Shown in pieces: positions 36,654-46,363 of a stretch of DNA of 61,723 bases; the stretch's first letter is position 1, and the number at the start of each line of letters is the position of its first letter. Origin of the DNA: Paramarasmius palmivorus (taxonomy: Eukaryota > Basidiomycota > Agaricomycetes > Agaricales > Marasmiaceae); contig JAYKXP010000215.1 of the NCBI GenBank assembly GCA_037176845.1, positions 1 through 61,723 of the forward strand, written 5' to 3'. The notes under the pieces are model-generated. The model ran no database searches, was not told where the DNA came from, and saw only the letters and a program-made list of their open reading frames with translations. The position numbers and the translations under genes are program-made.

Positions 36654-38225
36654 ATGCGCTTGCGATTCTCGTGAGTCAACGATGGCCCTTTTCTTAATTT
36701 GTCACTCTTCAATTATTCTCAATAACTAGGGCGCTGTTATTGTGCTCGGTGCCCTCCATTGCAAGCGCAATCACTATCGACTTTCCTCAACCTCTGATCG
36801 CAGTCCGGAACAACACCTTCTCATGGACACGAGCCGAAAAGGATCCTCAAAACTTTCATCTCAGGAAGAAGAAATTGGACGATTCCAGCGGCTTTACTAG
36901 CTTCTCGGGTCCTGTCAATATTCCGGTCAACGGTATGGACACAGGAAGCGGTATGCTATATTTCAATCGAGCTGGGTAATTTACACTGCTCTAGAGGTCA
37001 AAACCCATTCTTATCTCATTGCAAAGTTTGTTTCAGGTCGCTGCTTTTGCAAGTGAAGATAAAAGGTACGGTGTAGATTTTATTAGCCTTGTAAGTCTCT
37101 CAACGTCATAGACTACAAACACCACTTTTCTCCACGATCGTGACTGTCTCATTAAATCCTACCTCTGCTGGAGCCGCACCGTAAGCTACCACTCGATACT
37201 CGACGGATCGGCGAAACTGATTGACTTCCAGTGTTCCATCGCCCACAAACAATGTTGGGGATGAGAAAGGCGCAGATACCAAAAGGCGAGATAAAGATGA
37301 AGACAAAAAGGGAGATGGAGATGGAGACGGAGACGGAGACGGAAAAGGAAAAAGAAAAAGAAAGGGCGGCAAGGGAAAACATGGGAAAGCGGGGAATACG
37401 AACATGACGAAGTCGAACCCACAGAGGCGTGTTTTATCGATTGAAGCATTGCGAATTTCTGACCTCTTGAACAGTGAAACTCCACCTACTGCCAGCTCTA
37501 AGAAACCTAATGTACCGCTCATCGTTGGGTCTACCTTAGGTTCTGTAGGCGTCATCCTCATGGTGGCTGCAGCCCTTCTCTTTTTCCGATATAAGCGACG
37601 CAACCAGACACTAGCCTTCGAACGCAACATGATCACCCGAAACCCTCAGGCAGCACTCCCTCCTCGCTTAAACACGACCCACGCCATGTCAGATGGGGGA
37701 AGCGACAACAGCTCATCGAAAAATCTCACCTTCAATTCCCCAATGTCATTAAGACGCTACTCCCAACTTCCTCCGGCCCCAGATGTCCAATCCATCGCCA
37801 GCAGCGGCAGCTTCTCACTTACCAGCCCAATCGTAGCACGTCAACGAGATGCCGAACGCAACAGAGCTGCTCGAGATGCCCTGAACAATTTCCGACTATC
37901 TATGTCCACGACAACGACCAACTCCCGTTCTACCTCAAGTCGGCTCAGCTCAAAGGCCGGCACAAGTTCCAGCATCACTTCCTTCCCGGTTCCCGCCTTA
38001 CCTCCACGCACTCGCACGACTCGACAAATGTTGATTGAGGAGAAGATACAGCTTTTCCAGAGCAAGATCCTCCTTCTCCAGAGTCGGAAGATCAGCACGC
38101 AGACGGCGGAATATGACGCGGAGATGGACAGGCTAGGACAGCGAGTTGAGAGGTTGAAACAGATACACGAGTCGGATTGGGCGTTGGATTTGACGAATGT
38201 TGCACCGGAAGGATTGCACGATTGA
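36654..38225 (+). CDS. Array gene C1: single-pass membrane protein with coiled-coil SDWAL tail
   Basis: Exon 1 is 36654-36670, joined in phase 2 to 36730-36975. The signal peptide is MRLRFSALLLCSVPSIASA, then a short ectodomain (ITIDFPQPLIAVRNNTFSW) ending FNRAG. Two small exons lead to STIVTVSLNPTSAGAAP, then the last exon from about 37252. It has a charged Gly-Asp/Lys run (37311-37380), the helix VPLIVGSTLGSVGVILMVA, FRYKRRNQ and AFERNMITRNPQ. The 270-residue tail ends with a predicted coiled coil (RQMLIEEKIQLFQSKILLL, then EMDRLGQRVERLKQIHE) and SDWALDLTNVAPEGLHD. The coiled-coil plus SDWAL module is shared with C2, C3 and the 40.8 kb relic. Function unknown; a scaffold or adaptor-binding tail is possible. 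Confidence 0.87.
37311..37342 (+). repeat. Hexanucleotide microsatellite GGAGAY in C1
   Basis: About five imperfect copies of GGAGAT/GGAGAC encode a Gly-Asp repeat, followed by a Lys/Arg/Gly-rich stretch, all on the predicted outer side of the membrane helix. Replication slippage could change its length between strains without breaking the frame. Confidence 0.8.
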
Positions 38226-39639
38226 TTAGCCCCTGTCGGGTGTGATGTACCGAAGGATTGGGTCTTGCATGTGGACACGGACTGTTCGACTCTTTGGTGG
38301 ATGATTTTGGACGTATTGCAGATGACATCTATTATTATTCGTATCAATCTGTATTGTTATCAGTGTCGTATGTGCATCAGTGCTGTTGATTGTACCGTGT
38401 TCGCTTCCCGTCTGCAGACCTCTTCAGCCACTCTACACATCGAGTCCCACGACCGCTGTAACGCACTCCCTTAATCTACTACACAGCGGAAGGCAGGATT
38501 TGTCCCGCATGAAGTACTAGAAAAGGAGAAAAGTGGAGCTGAGCAAGCGAGAGGACTAGAAAGTTAGAGGATATTCATCTGAACCTTCTCGGCATCTTCG
38601 GGGATCTGAGAACCTACAGCACCACTAGTCATAACAGGAACATGCATTCAACAGAGATGGAACACAGTGCCAGCCATTGGCTTACGACGAGCAAGTGACG
38701 AAGTCCGCGGATATTGAATATTGAAGGCTTGAAGCCCATTTGCCGGGCAGGCGGCCCTAGCTTGAAGTACTTACGTCTGCCGTCTCTTATCTCTTATCTG
38801 CTTGTCGTTGATTACCTACAGCCTGGTACCTAAAAGGTCGGCAGCTCGGCTTTACGTATATTACTCTTTTGCTTACTCGCAATCTAAGAGCTATCGTGCT
38901 CTCGTCGTACTCTCTCTGCCTATGGCCCTCGGGTAACCCACGTATCGAGCCCCGCGCCGTACAAGCCGCCTTATGACTGTGTTCTTTGTAAAGGCGGTCT
39001 GATGATTTATATCGATGGCTTCTGCCAGCATGGCGGCGTAGGAAGCGGCAGCTGTCTTGTTCCACTCCTCTCATTCCAGATAAACCCAACTCATCATATA
39101 AGGCTGATAATGTAGGCTCTCCCTGTTTTCTACTTGCTGTCTCAGGAATCTTATCTCTTCCTCTACCGCCGCTCTATCAACCTACATGGATGATCAAGAC
39201 CTGTTTCATCAGTAAGGGAAGCCTGGACAGCAGCTTCCAGAAGCCGTTCATGCGTTGAGTACGTTGAGTCACCAGCTGCTGACCTATAGTCACAAATCCC
39301 AGGAACGAAATTGCTCAGGCTGGTTAACCCACAAAGCTGGCAGCTGAAGGTGAAACAATCAGCTTCTACCCTGCTTCCGCGATCGCTTCCTTGCATTGTC
39401 CTCCCCACGCCAGGCTTGGCAAGCAGAACTCACTGCACGAACCTGCGTTGTATCTAACCCCTAACCCTATTTCTTGCCAAGTAACCTCTCAATATCTGGG
39501 AGATTATTCCTAGCTGACGATAGTTGACAGTTTTATTGGGGACACGACATCGGTAAGTCATAACGCGAAACTCAAGATGACCTTCCCACCAACCGGCCGA
39601 GGGTTAGCTTTGGCGATGTTACGTGGTTTGGGGCAAGAC
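38226..39639. other. 1.4 kb region between C1 and the seven-helix relic
   Basis: The first 180 bases are the C1 3' flank, which recurs after the relic at 40.95 kb. The rest (38.5-39.6 kb) has no exon that I can support. Open frames at 38787-39089 and 39163-39408 on the minus strand are Arg-rich and unassigned; this may be an old LTR or other repeat. Two telomere-like CCCTAA units occur at 39455-39468. Confidence 0.35.
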
Positions 39640-40430
39640 TCGTGGAAGATCGAGGCTGCTTCTTCCAGGGATGCTCTGTTTCATTAATCAAGGTCTTTTC
39701 ACGTCTATACCTACCAGCTGGCTGCTGAATCCATCTCCAGTATTTGTATTATGTGTGATTATGCCCTATCACGGTGGCTCCCAATTCCCAAACAATGGCA
39801 TTTCTGATGATACCATACGCGAATATCCTTCCAAGGCTGGGGACTACATTAATTGCGGATTGTATCTTGGTGAGGCCCTGACAAACACAATCATCACAGC
39901 CTTGATTGGTGAGCGTTTTCTCATTTTTGTGCTTCTCATGCTGGACTGAGCATCAGGTATCAGGATTCTCTGCGTGTTCCGTGAACCTGGCAAGACTTTG
40001 GGATAAAATGCAGGGGACTATACAATCTCGTTATGTCTATCACGTATGTGTGTGATCCCTTCTCATGGATCCCAGCCATTGACACAGAAGTCGAATAGCA
40101 ATAGCATTGACTCGGGCATGATTTACCCACCTGATCTTTGCTTCGATAACGGCGGAGGCAATTAGGAGACCAAGTAATACGCTGTCAACAGTTGGGTTCA
40201 TCGTTCAAAGCATGCTCATTCAAGTATTGGTAACTGTCTCGGTATGCTCTGTAACTCACCAAATACTAAGCGGTGATCAGGGCATATATATCAAATACGC
40301 TCATCGTCCTCCGTATTGCCTTGGGTCTCAGCGTTTCAGAGATAGACGAGGAAATATCGACTACACGACACGAACTCGACAGAATGTTTCGACTTGGCGC
40401 AGCCAGACATCAGCTTCTGAGCATAGCATG
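39640..40430 (+). pseudogene. Relic of a seven-transmembrane gene
   Basis: Fragments of the family seen at 17.3-18.8 kb occur in order but in different frames with stops. Near 39850-39910 there is LYLGEALTNTIITALI, the counterpart of the fifth helix. Near 40090-40130 comes SNSIDSGMIYP, matching the ESGAIxP sixth-helix motif. Near 40305-40400 is RIALGLSVSEIDEEISTT, matching the last-helix end of that family. The early helices are missing or unrecognisable. It runs straight into a fragment of gene C1, so the two relics were joined by rearrangement. Confidence 0.65.
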
Positions 40431-41140
40431 ATCATCCTAAGCCCACAAACCCGACTACCTCCTCGTTTGAATACAACGCCATTCCAGATCAAGGAAACGA
40501 TCGTAGCCCATCGCAGAATCACATCCTCGATCCTCCAACATTACTACCATGCTATCCCCAACTTCCCCTGCGCCCAGACATCCAATCTGTCGCTAGGAGC
40601 GGCAGCTTCGCAAGTACACGTCCCCTTGTTATGCACAAACGAGATGCCGAACACAGTAACCCCGCTTGAGTACCCCTCAACAACTTTCGATTATCATTGT
40701 GCACAACCAACTACCGTTTTATCTTGAATTGGCTCGGTTCCAATGTCGGCACGAGTTCCGATACCTGTTCTTTCCCACGAACTCGCACGACTCGAGCAAA
40801 TGTTGATTGAGGAGAACTTCAGCACGCAGACGACCGAATATGACGCGGAGATGGATAGGCTAAGACAACGTGTAGAGAGGTTGAAACAGATACACGAGTC
40901 GGATTGGGCGTTGGATTTGACGAATGTTGCACCTGAAGGATTGCATGATTGATTAGCTCCCGTGGTGTGATGCATGTGATGTACCGAGGTGTCGGGTAGA
41001 TGGGAATGAGGCGCGTCTCGCATGTCGAGGTGAACTGTTCGTCTTTGGTGTATTTAAATTTGGACAGTTTCGTCTATTACTATCATTCATATCAATCTGT
41101 ATAAGTATTTGCGTATGCGCGTGCTGTTGATTACTCGTTT
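40431..41140 (+). pseudogene. Truncated, frameshifted copy of the C1 3' end
   Basis: DNA similarity to C1 starts near PPRLNTT (40448-40470) and continues through scattered blocks to the C terminus. Indels break the frame in the middle. The last 70 codons (40743-40952) are open and almost identical to C1: LEQMLIEE, YDAEMDRLRQRVERLKQIHE and SDWALDLTNVAPEGLHD. Similarity continues into the 3' flank to about 41140 (the matching C1 flank is 38226-38400). The helix, stalk and ectodomain are absent, so no complete protein can be made. A short segmental duplication, not retrocopying, explains the shared flank. Confidence 0.82.
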
Positions 41141-41410
41141 CGCTGGGTTTCAACTGAGGTTTTACCCCCTGATTCACAGCTTCCCGAGAAATCATGCGTA
41201 CGGATGATGCTCTGTGGCTTGAATATGGTCAACCTGATTGAACCATCACCAATTCATTGATCTAAATCATGACTAGAAACAAAGAAGATGGTTCTTGAGA
41301 TGATGAATGAGATGCGGTGGCATTATATTATTCGACCTGCACGATTAGAAGATACATTCTTCTCTGAAGACTCATACTTCTCTCTCCCTACTTCCATTAA
41401 TGCTTCGGGT

Positions 41411-42971
41411 ATGCTACGGTTGCTCGGTGCGTTTCATCTCCTTTTGGCCATCTAGGAACTCACTGTCTCAAAGTCAGTCTACTCTTGGTCGCGCTCATAC
41501 CATGTTCACGAGCTATCCAATTCGATTCGGCTGATCCAAACCCAGTCCAGCTTGAGGGGAATATCGTTCAGATTCAAGTAAAATGGCATCAGGTCGATCA
41601 AATAGAGCCTTTCCCTTTCAAATTCACGTTGAAGCCCTCTGGAAATCGTGGATCCAACGTGTCTTCCCAACCCTTTTTTTCCAACACATCTCCGGGAAAT
41701 CCAACATTCAGCTCCGTTGCGCCAGGGTAAGTTGCCAGAGAATAGATGAGTGGTGTTTGCATTACTAAAGTATTACGATGGGTACTTAGAGATTACTTTT
41801 TGTTTGCTGAGCGTCTTGATGGGTAAGTTTTTAAGCATCTGGCTTCGGCTCGTTCCGCTGAACAATCACATTATGAGCGCAGTATCCCGCCCTCAATTAT
41901 CGGGCAGTTTCCGCCCCCGATCACAGTGATCCCTCAAGGAGACACAAGTAGCACTTCAAACACATCTCCATCGGAATCCACTGACAGGTATGGTCTTCCT
42001 GAAAAGTTCTTCAAACTACCGAGTTCTTGTAGTCAGATGGCGATCAGTACGAAAACTACCATAGCAATGCCTACAGCAGAATCTCAAGGGCCTGCATCTA
42101 CAACATCGAATACGACTTTTCCAGCCAGCTCAGAGGCACGTAGTATAACGGACACTAATAGCGAATCACCTAGTGATGCCAACACCAGTACCCCTACTAC
42201 AGCCTCTAGAAATGGTATTATAACCACCACAAATCTTGGTATCGGGACTCAACCCACAATTGTGTCCTCTCGCACTCAAGCACCTAATGAGTACCACCAA
42301 TCTTTACTAGGGTTTACCAGGTACTAAACGGTTTAATGAAGGATTACTGCCGGGTCAACAGACACCGCCGGCGGTGGAACGACCAATGGCAGACCGTCTT
42401 TTCCATCAGACAATTCAGGTCAGAGAAGTGACATTGGTGCCATCATCGGAGGTGTAATTGGGGGGCTTGTCTTCGTCACCGTGATGATGCTTGGCTTGCT
42501 GTATCTTCGCCGGCGAAGGACAAAGCGAAACAGTACGGCGGAGATATTCGACAAAAACAAGATGGTCAAGGAGCGTGAATCCGATTATCCATTCGCCGCC
42601 ATCCATAGTCCTTCCTACCGAGAAAAGTCTTCGACAGAAGAGCGAGCAGCTGTCATGAAGAACTATTCAAGAGATAGCTCACCTTCTCCATCCGCACATG
42701 AAGCCACCATCACCGCCTCTGACGTCAGTGAAGAAAATTCGCGTACCTCGCGAACCGATAGACAGATGGAAATCGAAGAACGCATCCAACAGCTACAGGC
42801 ACAGCTGATCACCTTGTACGATAAGTCCCGGATACCGAGATCACAAGGAAGGACTTCGCCGGAGAAGAGCAGATGGGGGAGATACGAGAGAAGATTGACA
42901 GGCTGAATGCTTTGAAAGAGTCGGATTGGGCTCTCGAGCTATCGGATGAGAGACCGCCCGACATGGATTAA
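41411..42971 (+). CDS. Array gene C2: single-pass membrane protein with coiled-coil SDWAL tail, apparent frameshift
   Basis: Exon 1 (41411-41426) joins 41474-41726 to give a leader (SLLLVALIPCSRA) and an ectodomain with FKFTLKPSGNRGS, ending SVAPG. Exon 41790-41822 reads DYFLFAERLDG. Several stalk exons follow, rich in Ser, Thr and Pro. The helix is SDIGAIIGGVIGGLVFVTV, then YLRRRRTKRN and IFDKNKMVKERE. The tail has RQMEIEERIQQLQAQLITLY, part of the shared coiled coil. After about 42830 the reading frame must shift by one base to continue into KIDRLNALKE and SDWALELSDERPPDMD, stop at 42971. Without the shift the frame ends at 42906. The preserved downstream motif suggests a very recent lesion or a sequence error. 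Ectodomain subtype is shared with A3. Confidence 0.82.
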
Positions 42972-43654
42972 TGGTTCTGGGCACAAAAAGTTGGGGTTTG
43001 GTTTCTTAGGGACTTTCGTAGTATCATTATACCATTCCGTTTTGCGTTCCTCGAGTGTAACCATGCATATTGCATTGATGATGCCTGCCATTATTGCCTT
43101 TAACCTTTGTGGGGTCATAGCAACCGTCGAAGAGCGCAGTCGTCGGGATGACATCGGAGGTCAAGAATGGTGTTCGGTTGGTGTTCGGATTTCGGCGATT
43201 GACCGGTCCGTCGGGCCTTCTTTTGTCCACGTGAGCCAGGTTCATAATGAGGCAGTGTTGATTTCATTCGACTCAAGCGGTCGCCATAGCTTCGACCAAC
43301 GTCGCTTAATTGCACGATTTTTCCTCGTCGTGTAACCCTCCTCTGGCTCGGACTCTGTTATTTCCTGGAGGGCGCAGTTTATCTTATCGCTGGTGAGTAG
43401 CTCATAAAGCTGGTAAAATTCCGACCTTCTAATGCTCTAGTACTGGCGAAAAAAAAGGAAGACAAGGTTGTTGATGCCACCGGACCACTTTGCTTCTGAT
43501 GACCTTCCCCGTTCCCATGTCGTCCAAGAATATTGGATGACTAATCTTTTTACGAGCTATTCATGCTCTCGTGCCCAGAGTGACCCGTCATCACTTTTCT
43601 TTCTCTCTCCTCGACCAGGCTTGCCTGCCTCTGCCAGCAGAGTACGGTGCATGA
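42972..43654. other. Spacer between C2 and C3, no gene seen
   Basis: About 680 bases. A 129-codon frame at 42946-43335 overlaps the C2 end and continues through intergenic DNA without any known domain; I regard it as chance. The C3 promoter should be in the second half. Confidence 0.4.
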
Positions 43655-45618
43655 ATGCTTTTTAACTTATTGTGAGTCATATTCGCGCTCTTTTGGGTCA
43701 CTTTGGCTGAATTCCGTCTCTCTAGTGTCCTTTCCTTTCTCCTACCCTTCGTTCTCTCGTTTTCGATCACCGTACCGGGTACCGTTAAGGTCAATAGTCC
43801 TGCCGTTGCAGAGTGGAAGCGAACAGGAGCAGATGCGAGCACCTTTGGCCTGTTGTTGCGTCGGGATAATCAGGATAAGGGAGGTGAATTAATCACGGTG
43901 GTGTCGAGTTCGGATTCAGCAGGGCAGATAACATTCACTGCGAAGGAGGAGACGTGAGTGGTCATAGGCTTTTCAAGATGTCTTCAACGCTGACTCTTTA
44001 CACAGAAAATACTTGATAGAGATCATCTCCGACACCAGCCCGTAAGAATACGTCAAGTGCTCAACTTCACTTCAGCTCTAAGCTTCCTACAGTCTCGGAC
44101 CCAATGATCGACCTCAGGACATATTAGCTACTAGCGATAAATTTACTGCCGTCCGCGACTCTGATCCACCTCCAGCTTCTACCTCGACTACGTGAGAGTT
44201 CGCCTTCAATGTCTTTGGAACGGCTACTCAACTTATTACAGTATCGCTCCACCGCCAGCTACTACAACGCGGACAAGTACATCTACTAGTACTACACCTG
44301 CAGCAACCAATACAACACCCAGCTCTCCACCGATCACAATACAAAACACAACGCCCAATACTTCGACCGGAGCAGCTACTGCTACTTCAGCGGGAGAGAG
44401 CAACGGTAACAACAATGGAAACGGCCAGGGGTAAGGAACGTCTTCCGATTTGATCTTGATTATCTCTCATCGTTCATCAGAGGCACAAATCAAGGGCAGA
44501 GCAGGTATTCGTTTGCAGCGTCCTTATTCTACCTCTTTCATTGACTCTTGCGGTAGCTCCAGCACAAGTCCTACTCTTGGTGGAAATGCTTCTACGTGAG
44601 TAACTACCGTCGTAAGATGGATTATACAGGCTCAACTCGATGTTTCCATAGCACTCAACCTACCGCAAGCCCAACGTAAGGTTCAACCGTTGCAAGATGC
44701 CTCGTTCTGACTCATTTCCAGTCCTGTTAGCTTCCTTCCACCTCCAGTAACCTCCTCCGGTGATGCTACTGCTTCAAGTACAAAGTAAGTTCGCCGTTTT
44801 TTCTCCAGTTCTGTAACTGACTTCAGCGTCAAAGTACTGCCACGGTTTCCGTAATCACAATATCAGGATCCTTAGAACCTAACCCTACTCCAACGTTGGC
44901 TGGCGGCGCCTCTGGGTCTTCTAAAACCGGAATCATAATTGGGGCTGTCTTCGGCGCGCTAATAGGCATTCTCCTCATATTCTCACTCCTGTTCTCCTAT
45001 AATCGGTACCAACGGCGAAAGCGGACCAAAGCCTTCCAAAGAGATTTGATGGTCCGACGGCCAGGCGTCACCCCTTTCAACTTTGCACCTACTATGACAG
45101 AAGAAAAGGATGTCACCAATGCCGATTTACCGTTCGAACGGGCATCGCAGGAGCGATCAATAACGGAATCTTCGTATAGTCAAGTCACAGCTCCCGCTCC
45201 CCAATCTCATCATTCATATGCGCCAAGTATGCAAAGCGCCGTGTCATCGTCACCCTCGGTGTTCTATACCGCCGTTCCAAAACCAGTCCAGCCCCAGCTA
45301 GCCCCTGGGTTTACGTTCCCCGCTGTACGCCCCCCATCCACATCAGTCAAGCCCGAAGCGCCCAAAACGGATAGACAAATCGCAATACAGAACAAAATGG
45401 CGCAACTGCGTACTCGGTTGATCTTATTACAATCGCAGAACGCTCGCGGGAGCGGATACAGTTCCGATTCGGTTTCGATGGATAACAGCAATGGGAATGG
45501 AGATTGGCGGGCGGAGGAGATACAGCGTATTCGAGAAGAGTTGGCGAGGTTAGGGGAGATCATGAACTCGGACTGGGCGTTAAGGCAAACAAACGATATT
45601 CCGGCTGGGCTAGTATAA
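43655..45618 (+). CDS. Array gene C3: single-pass membrane protein with many-exon stalk and SDWAL tail
   Basis: Exon 1 (43655-43671, 17 bases) joins 43726-43953 in phase 2. The leader is MLFNLFVLSFLLPFVLSFS, followed by ITVPGTVKVNSPAVAEWKR and FGLLLRRDNQDKGG. Exon 44006-44041 reads KYLIEIISDTSP. The stalk is then built from about seven small phase-2 exons between 44.1 and 44.85 kb, Thr/Ser/Pro-rich with an Asn-Gly run. The last exon holds the helix KTGIIIGAVFGALIGILLIF, YQRRKRTK, AFQRDLMVRRPG and a long tail ending with RQIAIQNKMAQLRTRLILL, IREELARLGEIM and SDWALRQTNDIPAGLV. No defect seen. Because all stalk exons are multiples of three, exon skipping would only shorten the stalk. Confidence 0.86.
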
Positions 45619-46363
45619 TTGGTTTTCTGGTTCATTCTCCATATAGCTTTCAAATTCCCTTCCTTCAATCACTCTCACTTCTGTTGGACAGATGGAGTTT
45701 TTGTTTGTTTTCAATTGCCAGCATTATAGTACAGCAGACATTCTTTTTTTGTTGTGTTTTTACAGTCCGCTTTCGCTGCTATGTGCGATGTATCAGTTAG
45801 GGTTTGCGTACTGGGTTTCTTTACATCGGTACAATCATTGTACAATATTGTTGTTTCTCCATTGCATTACTCTCCTTTCCGTCGATCTTGTATACGCTCA
45901 AGAGTAGGAGTATGGCGTGATGAGCAGAGTAGTCTTGACAGTGGGGTACGGGTGGCAAAAGGGTAGTATTGAATGATGGATAGAGATGGGCGTTGACGTA
46001 CTTGAGTAATACTGAATATTGATGTAAATCACAGTTTAGCGTATTGAGTGCTCAAGCGCTCAAGCTGTCGAGCGCATATCGAAGTAAATGTATTCAATGG
46101 TGCCTTGGCAAAGCGAGGCATATGTCGTCGACGCTGTGCTCCGTTGTTCTCGCAAGTCTGCTCAACGGCTGAATGGCTGTCGAGAACATTTATTCCCATC
46201 ACGTCTCGAGTAGTCCAGTGGCGGGATGATCAAGAGTACCCATCGGGCCACACTTCGCAACGGTCCTCGATGAAAAATGCATGCAGTGTCTATATTTAAC
46301 ATATTGTACAAGGATAGATTACAATAGTACAGTAAAAGTCCACGCGTATATCAAATACATTGT
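45619..46363. other. Convergent intergenic region C3 / transcription factor
   Basis: Both flanking genes end here, so the region should hold two 3' untranslated regions. It is T-rich just after the C3 stop. No coding exon or RNA gene was identified. Confidence 0.45.

Noticed and set aside
37106..37636. Long minus-strand frame rich in Phe and Ser opposite C1
   Set aside because: It is the antisense of the Gly-Asp/Lys microsatellite exon of C1; the plus-strand frame has the helix, tail motifs and splice sites.
39440..39475. Telomere-like CCCTAA units
   Set aside because: Only two imperfect units; similar pairs occur near 9890 and 30795. Not enough for an interstitial telomere.
42946..43335. 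129-codon plus frame after C2
   Set aside because: It overlaps the true C2 end in another phase and then covers intergenic DNA, with no domain.
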